From positions 1 to 64,000 of the forward strand of contig CAZJBS010000015.1 in assembly GCA_964544475.1 (NCBI GenBank): 64,000 nucleotides of DNA. The letters are read 5' to 3'. Every line of letters begins with the position of its first letter. Position 1 is the first letter of the stretch. The notes beneath the pieces are model-generated. The model saw only the letters and a list, made by a program, of their open reading frames with translations. It had not been told where the DNA came from and did no database searches. Shown here piece by piece: positions 52,684-61,644 of the stretch. The stretch comes from CAZJBS01 sp964544475. Lineage in GTDB: Bacteria > CLD3 > SB21. Made by a program: the position numbers and the translations under genes.

Positions 52684-54555
52684 TCAGCTGATGATTTCTT
52701 CCCGTTGGGATAATTTTTCGATCTGCGTGGTTTTCAGGCTTTGGATTCGGTCGGCGTCCCCGCCGATCATGTCCTGAATGACCGGAATCAGGTGTTGGGC
52801 GGCGAGCAGCCTCGGCAGGAACACATAATCAGCTCCTTCGGCGTACATCTTCAATGCACGGGCGGCGCTCTCAGCGGTAACGATGACTTTCGCATGCGGA
52901 CACAGACTCTGAATCTGCTTGATCATTTTGAGATTGTCGGTCCCGACGAGCACGGTATCGGGAATGGTTGAAAGTACGACTTTGACTTCATGAATTCCGG
53001 CGTGGTGGAGCGTGTCCATGTGACTGACATCGCCGTAGATGGCCTTGACACCCATGGTGCGGAGTTTGGTGTGCACATTCGGATTGAAATCCACCACCAG
53101 CAGTTTGTCCAGAATGTCATCCCGATGAGCGGCTTTTTGCTCCTGAAGCTCACGAACGAGGGAACTGGCCACACGGAAAAATCCCAACATCGCGATGTCC
53201 TTTTCCGTTTGTTCCTCCCTGGCTTCGGCGGCAATACCGATATCTTTGAAACCGATGCTCTGCAGAATGCGACTGAGTGCCATTTGAATCGGGTGGCTGT
53301 ATGGGATGCAGTACGTGGCCGCCACGGACGTCAGCACAAACACAAAAATGACAACGGCCAGAGTCCCGCCGTCGATGTGATTCGATTTCAAACCCAACGC
53401 GGCAATGACCAGCGAGAATTCACTCATGTTGGCAAGGTTGATCGAGGTCAGCAGGCTCACGCGGTTGCCATTTTTCAAGGCATAGAGAACGGGATACACG
53501 GTCAGCACGCGTGACAGTAAAACGAACATGGCGGCGGCCGCGGCGATCAGAAGCAACGAGGGGTTGTCCAGAGGATTGGGTATTTGCATGCCCAGCGCCA
53601 CAAAAAACAACGTCACAAAAAAGTCCCGGATGCTGACCACCTTGGCAATGACGTCCAGATTGTAAGGAAAGGTCGATATGGCCACGCCGGCAATCAGGGC
53701 GCCCATTTCAAGTGAAAGCCCGAAACCCCCGGCCAGGCCGCAGATAAAAAAACACCATCCCAGCGACGCCACCAACACGACTTCCGGCAATTTGGCAATG
53801 GACTTGAACAGGTGGGGAAGGATATATTTGCTGATCGTGAGGGCCACGACGACCAGAATGCCGCCTTTGCCAAACGACCACAGAATGTCGAGCACATCCG
53901 GATTCGCAAGATTAGGCTGGACGCCAAGCACAATGATGGCCCAGATATCCTGAAAGACCAGCACGCCCAGCGTCAAGCGTCCGGCCAGCGTATCCAATTC
54001 GAACTTGCTGTACAATAATTTGACGACAATGGCCGTACTGCTGAGTCCGCAACAAACAGCCAGGTAGGCCAGATCGTACCGCCCGTCGCCAATCGAAAAG
54101 CCCAGCAAAAGAAAAAAACCAAATCCCAGCAACACGCACAGAAGAAATTGCGAAAGACCGGTGATGATCAGGGATTTTCCGGATTCGGCGAGTTTTTTCA
54201 TGTCGATTTCCAAACCGATCATGAAAAGCAGCAGGATCAGGCCGATTTCAGCGATCACCGCAATGTCTTCCTGACTGTGAATCAGGCCGAGGCCCATCTG
54301 GGGTCCGATGACGACGCCGGCCGCGATGTAGGCCAGAAGCAAAGGCTGCCTGGCGAAATGGCCGATGAACGCCATGATGGTTGCCGCCAGAATGCTGATG
54401 CCAATGCTGGAAATCAGCTGATGATCATTGCTGTCCGCCGTATCACCCGCCAGAGCCGTTTCCGGAACAAAAACAAACCCAATCGCGACGACAAGGCCTG
54501 CGAAAAGAGTGCCGCCGTTGACGTGGCCAGACAACAAAAGTCGGTTGCTGATCAC
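52684..54555 (-). CDS. CPA2-family cation:proton antiporter with TrkA_N domain (KefB/RosB-like)
   Basis: 623 residues starting at GTG 54555, with GGAGG 6 bases upstream. After a signal-like first helix, about 12 membrane segments with the CPA2 pattern (FIGHFARQPLLLAYIAAGVV, IAEIGLILLLFMIGLEID) are followed by a TrkA_N-type Rossmann domain from about 470 (LLVVDFNPNVHTKLRTMGVK, YGDVSHMDTLHHAGI, VIVTAESAARALKMYAEGAD). Family: K+/H+ or Na+/H+ antiport gated by nucleotide binding. Adjacent to the K+ channel and CPA1 antiporter. Confidence 0.9.
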   Translation of the reverse strand: MISNRLLLSGHVNGGTLFAGLVVAIGFVFVPETALAGDTADSNDHQLISSIGISILAATIMAFIGHFARQPLLLAYIAAGVVIGPQMGLGLIHSQEDIAVIAEIGLILLLFMIGLEIDMKKLAESGKSLIITGLSQFLLCVLLGFGFFLLLGFSIGDGRYDLAYLAVCCGLSSTAIVVKLLYSKFELDTLAGRLTLGVLVFQDIWAIIVLGVQPNLANPDVLDILWSFGKGGILVVVALTISKYILPHLFKSIAKLPEVVLVASLGWCFFICGLAGGFGLSLEMGALIAGVAISTFPYNLDVIAKVVSIRDFFVTLFFVALGMQIPNPLDNPSLLLIAAAAAMFVLLSRVLTVYPVLYALKNGNRVSLLTSINLANMSEFSLVIAALGLKSNHIDGGTLAVVIFVFVLTSVAATYCIPYSHPIQMALSRILQSIGFKDIGIAAEAREEQTEKDIAMLGFFRVASSLVRELQEQKAAHRDDILDKLLVVDFNPNVHTKLRTMGVKAIYGDVSHMDTLHHAGIHEVKVVLSTIPDTVLVGTDNLKMIKQIQSLCPHAKVIVTAESAARALKMYAEGADYVFLPRLLAAQHLIPVIQDMIGGDADRIQSLKTTQIEKLSQREEIIS

Positions 54556-54716
54556 AAAATCCTCCGTGACATGAATGACCGGTGACGTTCGGAATGTATG
54601 GTTGACTTGAATCTGAAAGAACTTAGCCGCCTTGATCTACTCTTTCAAGAAAAATCGGCAGCCCGTTCGGTCCTCCTGGTGTGGTTCAAAGAACATGTCG
54701 TCCATTTTGTCATGTT

Positions 54717-54731
54717 ACCGGTTAATCCGGT
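54717..54731. promoter_or_regulatory. Inverted repeat upstream of typA
   Basis: ACCGG-ttaat-CCGGT is a perfect 5 bp inverted repeat about 25 bases upstream of the possible -35 of the typA promoter. Operator-like, but short. Confidence 0.2.
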
Positions 54732-54755
54732 CACGTTGCGTCATCATTATTTGCC

Positions 54756-54784
54756 TTGTTTTTATGATAGCCTCCTGCTATATT
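54756..54784 (+). promoter_or_regulatory. Possible sigma70-like promoter of typA
   Basis: TTGTTT (54756-54761) and TATATT (54779-54784) with a 17-base spacer, 57 bases before the typA ATG, in the 285-base divergent gap with the CPA2 antiporter. Confidence 0.4.
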
Positions 54785-54840
54785 CCCGCCCCAAAATGAA
54801 TGACAAGTAATTTATTGGTTTTGTTGGATTAGGATAGACC

Positions 54841-56712
54841 ATGAGCGAGACCTTGAACGCAGAAAATCCCACGATGATCGTTCGCGACGACATGCGCAAT
54901 ATTGCGATCATCGCCCACGTCGATCACGGGAAAACCACCCTGGTCGACCAGATGCTGCGTCAGAGCGGAACGTTTCGCGACAATCAGCAGGTGGCCGAGC
55001 GCGTGATGGACTCCAACGACCTCGAGCGTGAACGCGGCATCACCATTCTGGCCAAAAACACGTCCATACGCTACAAAGACGTCAAGATCAACATCGTGGA
55101 TACGCCGGGTCATGCGGATTTCGGCGGCGAAGTCGAACGCATCATGAAAATGGTGAACGGCGTGTTGCTGCTGGTCGATGCCTTCGACGGGCCAATGCCG
55201 CAGACCAAGTTCGTGCTCCGAAAGGCCCTTGAAGCCCAATGCACGCCCATCGTCGTGATCAACAAGGTGGACCGGCCCGGCGCGCGGCCGCACGAGGTGC
55301 TGGACGAGGTCTTCAGCCTCTTTCTCGAACTCGGCGCCAATGATGTTCAGCTCGATTTCGCGACCATTTACGCCTCCGCCAAACTGGGCTATGCACAATA
55401 CGAAATGGACCAGCCCAACCAGACCATGATGCCGCTTTTCGATACGATCGTTCAGCGCATTCCCAAACCGCCCGGTGACGCCGTGTCATCGCTCCAGATG
55501 CTGGTCGCCAATATCGACTATTCGGATTTTCTGGGACGCATCGCCATCGGCCGTCTCACGCGCGGGTCGGTCAGGAACGGCCAGGCCGTCGCCGTGGTCC
55601 GCAAAGACAACACGGTCTACAACGGCAAGATCATGAAACTCTACGCCTACGAAGGCCTGAAACGCTCGGAAATCGACCAGGCGGCAGCCGGCGAGGTTGT
55701 GGCCATCGCAGGTCTTGAGGATATCCAGATCGGTGAGACCATTGCCGATCCTGCCAATCCCGAAGCGCTCGAACCGATCCACGTCGACGAGCCGACGATC
55801 TCCATGTATTTTATGGTGAACAATTCGCCCTTTGCCGGCCAGGATGGCAAGTTCGTCACGTCGCGCCATCTGCGTGAACGTCTGTATAAGGAACTCCTAT
55901 CCAATCTGGCGCTCGCCGTTGATGAAACGGACAACACCGACACGTTCAAGGTGTCCGGCCGCGGTGAATTGCACCTGTGCATCCTGATCGAAACGATGCG
56001 CCGCGAAGGGTATGAATTCCAGGTGTCCCGGCCGGAAGTCATTCTGAAGAAGATCGACGGCCAGATGTGCGAACCGCTGGAATACCTGACGATTGATGTG
56101 CCCGAAGAACATATGGGCGTGGTTATTGAAAAGCTGGGCCGGCGCAAAGCCGAAATGAAAAACCTGGTGCATCTGGACAACAAACAGGTCAAAATGGAGT
56201 TCCTCATACCTGCCCGCGGACTGATCGGGTATCGCGGCGATTTTCTGACCGACACGCGCGGCACCGGCATTCTGCATCACAATTTCCATTCGTACGAACC
56301 GTATCGCGGCGACATTCCGACCCGCACCAACGGCGTGCTGATTTCCATGGACACCACGGAAACGGTGGCCTACGCGATGTGGAACCTGCAGGATCGCGGC
56401 GAGTTGATCGTGGCGCCGCAGACCAGGGTATATGAAGGCATGGTCGTCGGAAAACATTCTCGCGAAAACGATCTCGTCGTCAACGTTGGCAAAGGGAAAA
56501 AATTGACCAACATGCGCGCGTCGGGTTCGGACGAGGCCGTTCGCCTGGATGCGATTCACGAATTGACGCTGGAAGACTACATCGAATTCATCGACGACGA
56601 CGAGCTGGTCGAAATCACGCCGGTCAACATCCGTGTGCGGAAGAAAATATTGAAAGAAGCTGACCGCCGGCGCGGCGCCCGCCGTAAAGCCAGCGAAAGC
56701 CTGAGCGACTGA
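54841..56712 (+). CDS. typA: GTPase TypA/BipA
   Basis: 623 residues. Translational GTPase related to EF-G, involved in 50S maturation and stress/low temperature growth. P-loop IIAHVDHGKTTL, switch region ERERGITILAKN, DTPGHADFGGEVERI, and NKVD; domain V and the C-terminal domain (LIPARGLIGYRGDFLTDTRG, HFHSYEPYRG region) match TypA. It starts the translation cluster; ffh begins 1 base after its stop. Confidence 0.96.
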   Translation: MSETLNAENPTMIVRDDMRNIAIIAHVDHGKTTLVDQMLRQSGTFRDNQQVAERVMDSNDLERERGITILAKNTSIRYKDVKINIVDTPGHADFGGEVERIMKMVNGVLLLVDAFDGPMPQTKFVLRKALEAQCTPIVVINKVDRPGARPHEVLDEVFSLFLELGANDVQLDFATIYASAKLGYAQYEMDQPNQTMMPLFDTIVQRIPKPPGDAVSSLQMLVANIDYSDFLGRIAIGRLTRGSVRNGQAVAVVRKDNTVYNGKIMKLYAYEGLKRSEIDQAAAGEVVAIAGLEDIQIGETIADPANPEALEPIHVDEPTISMYFMVNNSPFAGQDGKFVTSRHLRERLYKELLSNLALAVDETDNTDTFKVSGRGELHLCILIETMRREGYEFQVSRPEVILKKIDGQMCEPLEYLTIDVPEEHMGVVIEKLGRRKAEMKNLVHLDNKQVKMEFLIPARGLIGYRGDFLTDTRGTGILHHNFHSYEPYRGDIPTRTNGVLISMDTTETVAYAMWNLQDRGELIVAPQTRVYEGMVVGKHSRENDLVVNVGKGKKLTNMRASGSDEAVRLDAIHELTLEDYIEFIDDDELVEITPVNIRVRKKILKEADRRRGARRKASESLSD

Positions 56713-56713
56713 C

Positions 56714-58045
56714 ATGTTCAACGATCTGACCGCAAAACTCGAGGGTGTCTTCCGGAAACTGGCCGGTCGCGGGGTCATTTCGGAAAAAAACATCTCCGAC
56801 GCTCTGCGGGATATCCGGACGGCCCTGCTCGAGGCGGATGTTCATCTCGAGGTCGTCGAATCACTCATCGGCCAGTGCACCGCGAAAGCCCTCGGCCAGG
56901 ATGTCGTGCGAAGCGTGTCGCCCGGCCAGCAGATCGTCAAGGTGCTCTACGACGAACTCGTGTCAACGCTTGGCGGTTCCAATGTCGCCATCGCGCATGC
57001 AGGCATTCCGCCGACCGTCATCATGGTGATTGGACTGCAGGGTTCCGGCAAGACGACGTTTTCCGGGAAATTGGCCCAGTATCTGATCCGCAAGGGACGC
57101 AAACCGTTGCTGGTCGCCGCTGACGTATACCGCCCCGCCGCCGTTGAACAGTTGAACGTGCTTGGCCGGTCGCTCGGCGTGCCGGTGTTTTCCCCTGCCG
57201 AAGCCGGCTCGGATGATCCGCGTAAGATCTGCTTTGATTCGGTGACGCATGCCCGCCGGCATCTGCGCGATGTGGTCATTCTGGATACGGCCGGCCGACT
57301 GCATATCGATGACGATCTCATGCGTGAACTGGAGGACATCCGGAAAAAAGTCAACCCGAACGAGATCCTGTTCGTCGCCGATGCCATGACCGGACAGGAT
57401 GCCGTGACGACCGCCAGGACCTTTGCGGATCGGCTGGATTTTGACGGTGTCGTCCTGACCAAATTGGACGGCGATGCACGCGGGGGCGCCGCCTTGTCGA
57501 TACGATCGGTAACCGGCAAACCCCTCAAGTTCGTCGGAACCGGTGAGAAATTGGACGACCTGGAAGAATTCCATCCGGACCGGATGGCTTCCCGGATTCT
57601 GGGCATGGGTGATATTGTGTCGCTGGTTGAAAAAGCCCAGGATACGATGGACGAGGAGAAAGCCAGGAAGCTGGAAGAAAAACTCCGAAAGAACGAGTTC
57701 ACACTCGAGGATTTCGCCGACCAACTCCAGCAGTTGAAGAAACTCGGTTCCCTTGAGAGTATTCTCGGGATGATTCCGGGTGTCGGTTCGAAAATAAAGA
57801 ACCTGAATATCGACGACAAGATGATCGTTCACATGGGCGCCATCGTGGGGTCGATGACCGCGTTGGAACGCAAGAAACCCCAGATCCTGGATGGGCGTCG
57901 TCGATTGCGCATCGCCCGGGGCAGTGGGACGTCCGTTCAGGACGTCAACCGCCTTCTAAAGCAATTCCAGGACATGCAAAAAATGATGAAAAAAATCGGC
58001 AAAATGAACCCTTCCGAGATCATGAAGATGATGCCATTTGGATGA
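56714..58045 (+). CDS. ffh: Signal recognition particle protein Ffh
   Basis: 443 residues. N domain (MFNDLTAKLEGVFRKLAGRG), G domain with GLQGSGKTTFSGKLAQYL, DTAGRL and TKLDGDARGGAALS, then the methionine-rich M domain with the SRP-RNA-binding RLRIARGSGTSVQDVNRLLK. It ends soon after KMNPSEIMKMMPFG, without the longer Gly/Met tail of some orthologues. It pairs with 4.5S RNA and FtsY to target membrane proteins. Confidence 0.97.
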   Translation: MFNDLTAKLEGVFRKLAGRGVISEKNISDALRDIRTALLEADVHLEVVESLIGQCTAKALGQDVVRSVSPGQQIVKVLYDELVSTLGGSNVAIAHAGIPPTVIMVIGLQGSGKTTFSGKLAQYLIRKGRKPLLVAADVYRPAAVEQLNVLGRSLGVPVFSPAEAGSDDPRKICFDSVTHARRHLRDVVILDTAGRLHIDDDLMRELEDIRKKVNPNEILFVADAMTGQDAVTTARTFADRLDFDGVVLTKLDGDARGGAALSIRSVTGKPLKFVGTGEKLDDLEEFHPDRMASRILGMGDIVSLVEKAQDTMDEEKARKLEEKLRKNEFTLEDFADQLQQLKKLGSLESILGMIPGVGSKIKNLNIDDKMIVHMGAIVGSMTALERKKPQILDGRRRLRIARGSGTSVQDVNRLLKQFQDMQKMMKKIGKMNPSEIMKMMPFG

Positions 58046-58050
58046 GCTAA

Positions 58051-58118
58051 GTTCAAAAAAATATTGCGATTGAAATGATATTTGAATATTATAAACGCTC
58101 ATGGAAGAATTTTTGAAC
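58051..58118. repeat. 9 bp inverted repeat flanking the rpsP promoter
   Basis: GTTCAAAAA (58051-58059) and TTTTTGAAC (58110-58118) are perfect inverted copies 50 bases apart and bracket the probable promoter of rpsP. They could form a looped operator or fold in the leader RNA. Confidence 0.35.
58064..58092 (+). promoter_or_regulatory. Probable sigma70-like promoter of the rpsP operon
   Basis: TTGCGA (58064-58069) and TATTAT (58087-58092) with a 17-base spacer, in the AT-rich 112-base gap between ffh and rpsP. Confidence 0.5.
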
Positions 58119-58157
58119 TCATACGATAAAAACAGCAAATGACGGAGGAATAAGCAC

Positions 58158-58568
58158 TTGGTTAAGATCAGAATGCAGCGGGCAGGGAAAACACACCAGC
58201 CTTTTTACAGAATTGTGGCGGCTCACAGTACCAGAAAACGGGATGGTGCTTTTGTAGATCGTATCGGCACGTACAACCCGCTCGTCCGGCCGGCTGAGAT
58301 CAAAGTCGACGAATCCAAAGCCCTCAAGTGGCTTCGAAACGGCGCGCAGCCCACGGATACGGTGCGGAGCATCTTTCGCCGTCTCGGTATTCTCTACCGC
58401 TGGCGCCTGACGGCCAAAGGCCTGTCGGCGGAAGATATTCAAACCGAAATGGAAAAATGGAAATCGCGCCAGAGCGCAAGGGCCGAAAAAGCGCGCGTGA
58501 AGAAGACAAAGGCCCACAAGAAAAAATCGGATAAACCTGCTGAAGAAAGTCCAACGGCGGCGGAATAG
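58158..58568 (+). CDS. rpsP: 30S ribosomal protein S16
   Basis: 136 residues. VKIRMQRAGKTHQPFYRIVAAHSTRKRDG and LGTYNPLV-type core (IGTYNPLVRPAEIKVD) identify S16; GAQPTDTVRSIFRRLGI follows. The start is TTG at 58158, supported by GGAGGAATAAG upstream and the exact alignment of residue 2 on (VKIR). A basic C-terminal extension of about 45 residues (KARVKKTKAHKKKSDKP) is longer than in E. coli (82 residues). Confidence 0.96.
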   Translation: MVKIRMQRAGKTHQPFYRIVAAHSTRKRDGAFVDRIGTYNPLVRPAEIKVDESKALKWLRNGAQPTDTVRSIFRRLGILYRWRLTAKGLSAEDIQTEMEKWKSRQSARAEKARVKKTKAHKKKSDKPAEESPTAAE

Positions 58569-58619
58569 ATTCCTGATCCTCGAGACGACTGAACCAACTA
58601 ACTTCAAGGAGGAAGATCG

Positions 58620-58850
58620 ATGCAGAACTTTATCGAGTTCGTCGTGAAGCATCTGGTGGACAAACCGGACGAAGTCGTGGTCACCGAAGTGGAAGGTGAG
58701 CGGGTGACGGTGTTCGAATTGAAGGTTGGACAGGGCGATCTCGGCAAAGTGATCGGAAAACGCGGTCAGAATGCCAAGGCGTTGAGGACGCTTCTGGCAG
58801 CGGCCTCCGCGCGAGCGGGCAAACGGGCGGTTTTGGAGATTCTCGAATAG
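58620..58850 (+). CDS. khpA: KH-domain RNA-binding protein KhpA
   Basis: 76 residues, a single KH domain with GKVIGKRGQNAKALRTLL carrying the GxxG-type loop (IGKRGQ). AAGGAGG precedes the ATG. Placement between rpsP and rimM is the conserved position of khpA (ylqC/YlqC). It binds RNA and in Firmicutes partners with KhpB. Confidence 0.93.
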   Translation: MQNFIEFVVKHLVDKPDEVVVTEVEGERVTVFELKVGQGDLGKVIGKRGQNAKALRTLLAAASARAGKRAVLEILE

Positions 58851-58945
58851 GCTATGGGGCGACCCATCCGGGTCAGCGACGACGATACTCATACGTGGGT
58901 TCTGACTGGAACCCACATTTTTTGTTCATTGACAAGTGGATTGGT

Positions 58946-59464
58946 TTGGATCCTTCAGAGTTATACCGCGTGGCGCGGGTTGGCCGGACTCACGGACGGC
59001 ATGGCGAATTGCATGTTCATCCGGTCAATGACCGTGACGAACAGTTTGCCGCCGGGTCAGAGTTGATCCTGGTGGACCGGTTTGAACGCGAGCGTCGCGA
59101 TGTGCATGTCTTGTCATCCCGTTTTGCGGGTGGATCCGGCGTTGTTCGGTTTGTTGAAATCACTGACAGTACCACGGCGGCGCGTTTCATTAACGGATGG
59201 CTGCTCGTAAGCGGGAGTCGGTTGATGCCTTTGGAAGAAGGCCGGTATTACGTCGAGGACCTGATCGGCCTGGAAGTGCGCGATGAATCCGGCGCGGTCC
59301 GAGGTGTTCTGACGGGTGTTCAGGCCGGCGCCGGTCACGATCTGTATGAGATCGAACACGACGGTCGTCGGTCGCTCGTGCCGGGCGTCGGGGAGTTCAT
59401 TCGTTCGATCGACCTCAGCGGCCGGGTAATCACCATTCGGGTCATCCCTGGATTGTTGGATTGA
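58946..59464 (+). CDS. rimM: Ribosome maturation factor RimM
   Basis: 172 residues from TTG 58946, which puts the RimM signature VARVGRTHGRHGELHVHPV near the start as in orthologues; a GTG at 58895 would add 17 residues. The C-terminal PRC-barrel domain is present (YYVEDLIGLEVRDESGAVRG, HDLYEIEHDGRRSLVPGVGEF). It helps assemble the 30S 3' domain with S19. Neither start has a strong ribosome binding site. Confidence 0.9.
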   Translation: MDPSELYRVARVGRTHGRHGELHVHPVNDRDEQFAAGSELILVDRFERERRDVHVLSSRFAGGSGVVRFVEITDSTTAARFINGWLLVSGSRLMPLEEGRYYVEDLIGLEVRDESGAVRGVLTGVQAGAGHDLYEIEHDGRRSLVPGVGEFIRSIDLSGRVITIRVIPGLLD

Positions 59465-59484
59465 AACGCAGAAAGTGGTAATCA

Positions 59485-60228
59485 ATGGCGTTGCGAATGG
59501 ACATCATTACGGCGTTTCCGGCGCTGATTGAACAGGCGTTGTCGTTCAGCATTTTTGCCCGGGCGGCCAGGAAAGGCCTGGTGACCTTGCAGGTTCACGA
59601 TTTACGATCGTACACGCACGACAAACACCGGACGATTGATGATACGCCCTACGGAGGCGGTGGTGGGATGTTGCTCAAACCCGAGCCCATCTTTGAGTGC
59701 GTCGAACAGGTGCTGAATGTGCCGGCCATCACCTCCGGTGATCACATCCGGAACCACGTCGGTGAGGATACGGAGATCATTCTGCTCTCACCGCAAGGCG
59801 AGACGTTTTCACAAAAGGCCGCGGTGGCGCTGTCGTTAAAGACCCGCCTGGTCATGATCTGCGGTCATTACAAAGGCGTGGATGAACGGGTGACCGACGC
59901 ACTGGTGACCCGGGTTCTGTCGATCGGAGACTATGTTTGTTCGGGCGGGGAGTATCCTGCCCTGGTCGTGGCGGACGCGGTGGCCCGCCTTATTCCGGGA
60001 GCCATCGGGGACGCGCAATCGGCGCTGGGCGACTCCTTTCAGGAAGATGAACTCGATTGCGCGTATTACACACGGCCCGTGGAATTCCGGGGCATGCATG
60101 TCCCGCCAGCGATGTTGAGCGGACACCACGCCGAGATACAAAAATGGCGGAATGAAAGGAAACAGGAAAAAACCCGACGGTTGCGACCGGACCTCATAAA
60201 CCCCAACCATGAAAAAGAAGAAAATTAA
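59485..60228 (+). CDS. trmD: tRNA (guanine-N1-)-methyltransferase
   Basis: 247 residues. MDIITAFPALIEQALSFSI start, YGGGGGMLLKPEPIFECV, LLSPQGETFSQ and the trefoil-knot SAM site SIGDYVCSGGEYPALVVADAV; Asp and Arg needed for methyl transfer to G37 lie in VDERVTD. Standard place between rimM and rplS. Confidence 0.97.
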   Translation: MALRMDIITAFPALIEQALSFSIFARAARKGLVTLQVHDLRSYTHDKHRTIDDTPYGGGGGMLLKPEPIFECVEQVLNVPAITSGDHIRNHVGEDTEIILLSPQGETFSQKAAVALSLKTRLVMICGHYKGVDERVTDALVTRVLSIGDYVCSGGEYPALVVADAVARLIPGAIGDAQSALGDSFQEDELDCAYYTRPVEFRGMHVPPAMLSGHHAEIQKWRNERKQEKTRRLRPDLINPNHEKEEN

Positions 60229-60248
60229 TTAATATTCGGAGGACAGTC

Positions 60249-60629
60249 ATGAATCGAATCGATGCGATCACCGCGTTCCAGTTGCGGAACGACCTGCCGG
60301 ACTTCAAGCCCGGCGATACCGTCTCGGTGGACGTCAAAGTCATTGAAGGTGACAAGGAACGTATTCAATCGTTCGAAGGTGTGGTGATCCAAAAGCGCGG
60401 CAGCGGCATTCACGCCTCGTTCACCGTACGCAAGATTTCCAACGGCGTCGGTGTCGAAAGAATATTTCTAAGCCACTCGCCCCGCATTGGCGAAGTGACC
60501 ATTGTCAAGCGCGGACGCGTGCGGCGGGCCAAACTGTTTTACCTGCGCGGACGGCGCGGCAAGGGCGCCAGAGTCGCCGATCATGTCGACTTCACCGAAG
60601 CCGCCAACGGCCAGGCCGAAAGCAAATAA
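60249..60629 (+). CDS. rplS: 50S ribosomal protein L19
   Basis: 126 residues. PDFKPGDTVSVDVKVIEGDKERIQ and the strand FEGVVIQKRGSGIHASFTVRK, then IFLSHSPRIGEVTIVKRGRVRRAKLFYLR, are diagnostic for L19. A GGAGG lies 6 bases before the ATG. It is the last gene of the rpsP operon and is followed by a strong terminator. Confidence 0.97.
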   Translation: MNRIDAITAFQLRNDLPDFKPGDTVSVDVKVIEGDKERIQSFEGVVIQKRGSGIHASFTVRKISNGVGVERIFLSHSPRIGEVTIVKRGRVRRAKLFYLRGRRGKGARVADHVDFTEAANGQAESK

Positions 60630-60649
60630 TCCAATCGATCCCTTTTTCT

Positions 60650-60691
60650 AAGGGCTGTTCCTGACCGCACAGGAACGGCCCTTGTTTTTTT
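60650..60691 (+). terminator. Intrinsic terminator of the rpsP-rplS operon
   Basis: AAGGGCTGTTCCTG (60650-60663) pairs with CAGGAACGGCCCTT (60670-60683), a near-perfect 14 bp stem with a 6-base loop, followed by a G and seven Ts. Confidence 0.9.
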
Positions 60692-61516
60692 ATGTCACCG
60701 TATCTGATCATCATACGACCCTTGAATGTGGGCATCACGTTTGTCTCTGTGGTCGTTGTACTGTTTCTGGCCCACGGGGATGCGGCGGCCTGGCGACCAT
60801 CCCTGCTGGCGGCGCTGTCGGCGGCCCTGGTGTGCGCCGGCGCCAACGTGATCAACGACCTGTTTGATGTGGACATCGACCGTGTCAACAAACCCAACCG
60901 GCCGCTCGTGACCGGATCCCTGAGCCTCCGGTCGGCGCGGATCTGGTGGCTGCTGCTTTCTGCGGTGGGTGTGACGTTCAGCATACCTCTGGGTTGGCAT
61001 TGCGTCGTCATCGCTGGTCTCGCCGTGATCGGATTGTACGGGTACAGCTGGCGCCTGAAGTCCACACCGTTATGGGGCAACCTGGCGGTCAGCTTTTTTA
61101 CGGCCCTGGCCTTTCTCTATGGCGGATTGGCCATCGGTAAGGTGGACCATGCCTTGTGGCCCGCCGTATTTGCCTTCCTGTTTCATTTTGGCCGGGAGAT
61201 TCTAAAAGATGTCGAAGATATGACCGGGGATGCGCAACAGGGCGCCAGAACATTTCCACTGGTCTACGGGCGAAGGACGGCCCTGGCGCTGACGTCCATC
61301 GTCTTTCTGGCCGTCGCATTGACGACCGCGACAGCCTATGCCGTCGGCTCTTACAGCGAAGTATTTCTGTCGATCGTTTTGTGCGGTGTTTATCCTGTTC
61401 TGCTTTACGTGGGTGTATCCATGTGGACGAACCCGGAACCCGGGAATCTCGGGCGCCTGAACGGTCTCTTAAAGGCAGACATGTTGGTGGGCATTATCGC
61501 CATGCTTGCCGGGTGA
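60692..61516 (+). CDS. UbiA family prenyltransferase (GGGP geranylgeranyltransferase-like)
   Basis: 274 residues with seven to nine membrane helices. Both Asp-rich motifs are present: INDLFDVDIDRVNKPNRPL (N-D-x-x-D-x-x-x-D) and LKDVEDMTGDAQQGARTFP. This length and motif set match the geranylgeranylglycerol-phosphate transferase group common in Bacteroidota, and also some 4-hydroxybenzoate and menaquinone enzymes. The prenyl acceptor is not settled. The ATG directly follows the rplS terminator T-tract. Confidence 0.85.
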   Translation: MSPYLIIIRPLNVGITFVSVVVVLFLAHGDAAAWRPSLLAALSAALVCAGANVINDLFDVDIDRVNKPNRPLVTGSLSLRSARIWWLLLSAVGVTFSIPLGWHCVVIAGLAVIGLYGYSWRLKSTPLWGNLAVSFFTALAFLYGGLAIGKVDHALWPAVFAFLFHFGREILKDVEDMTGDAQQGARTFPLVYGRRTALALTSIVFLAVALTTATAYAVGSYSEVFLSIVLCGVYPVLLYVGVSMWTNPEPGNLGRLNGLLKADMLVGIIAMLAG

Positions 61517-61644
61517 CCGTGCCGGGTTCCGGCCCGGACTTTGGCTGTAACTTCCTGATTTAACGATGGTTTAAAAAAGTATTGAAAGTCCGAAACGATT
61601 TCCTTAGTTTGCCATAATTATTGTGACCGATTTCCTGTATCCGC

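Noticed and set aside
54598..54810. 70-codon plus-strand frame upstream of typA
   Set aside because: No ribosome binding site or family resemblance, and it covers the likely typA promoter.
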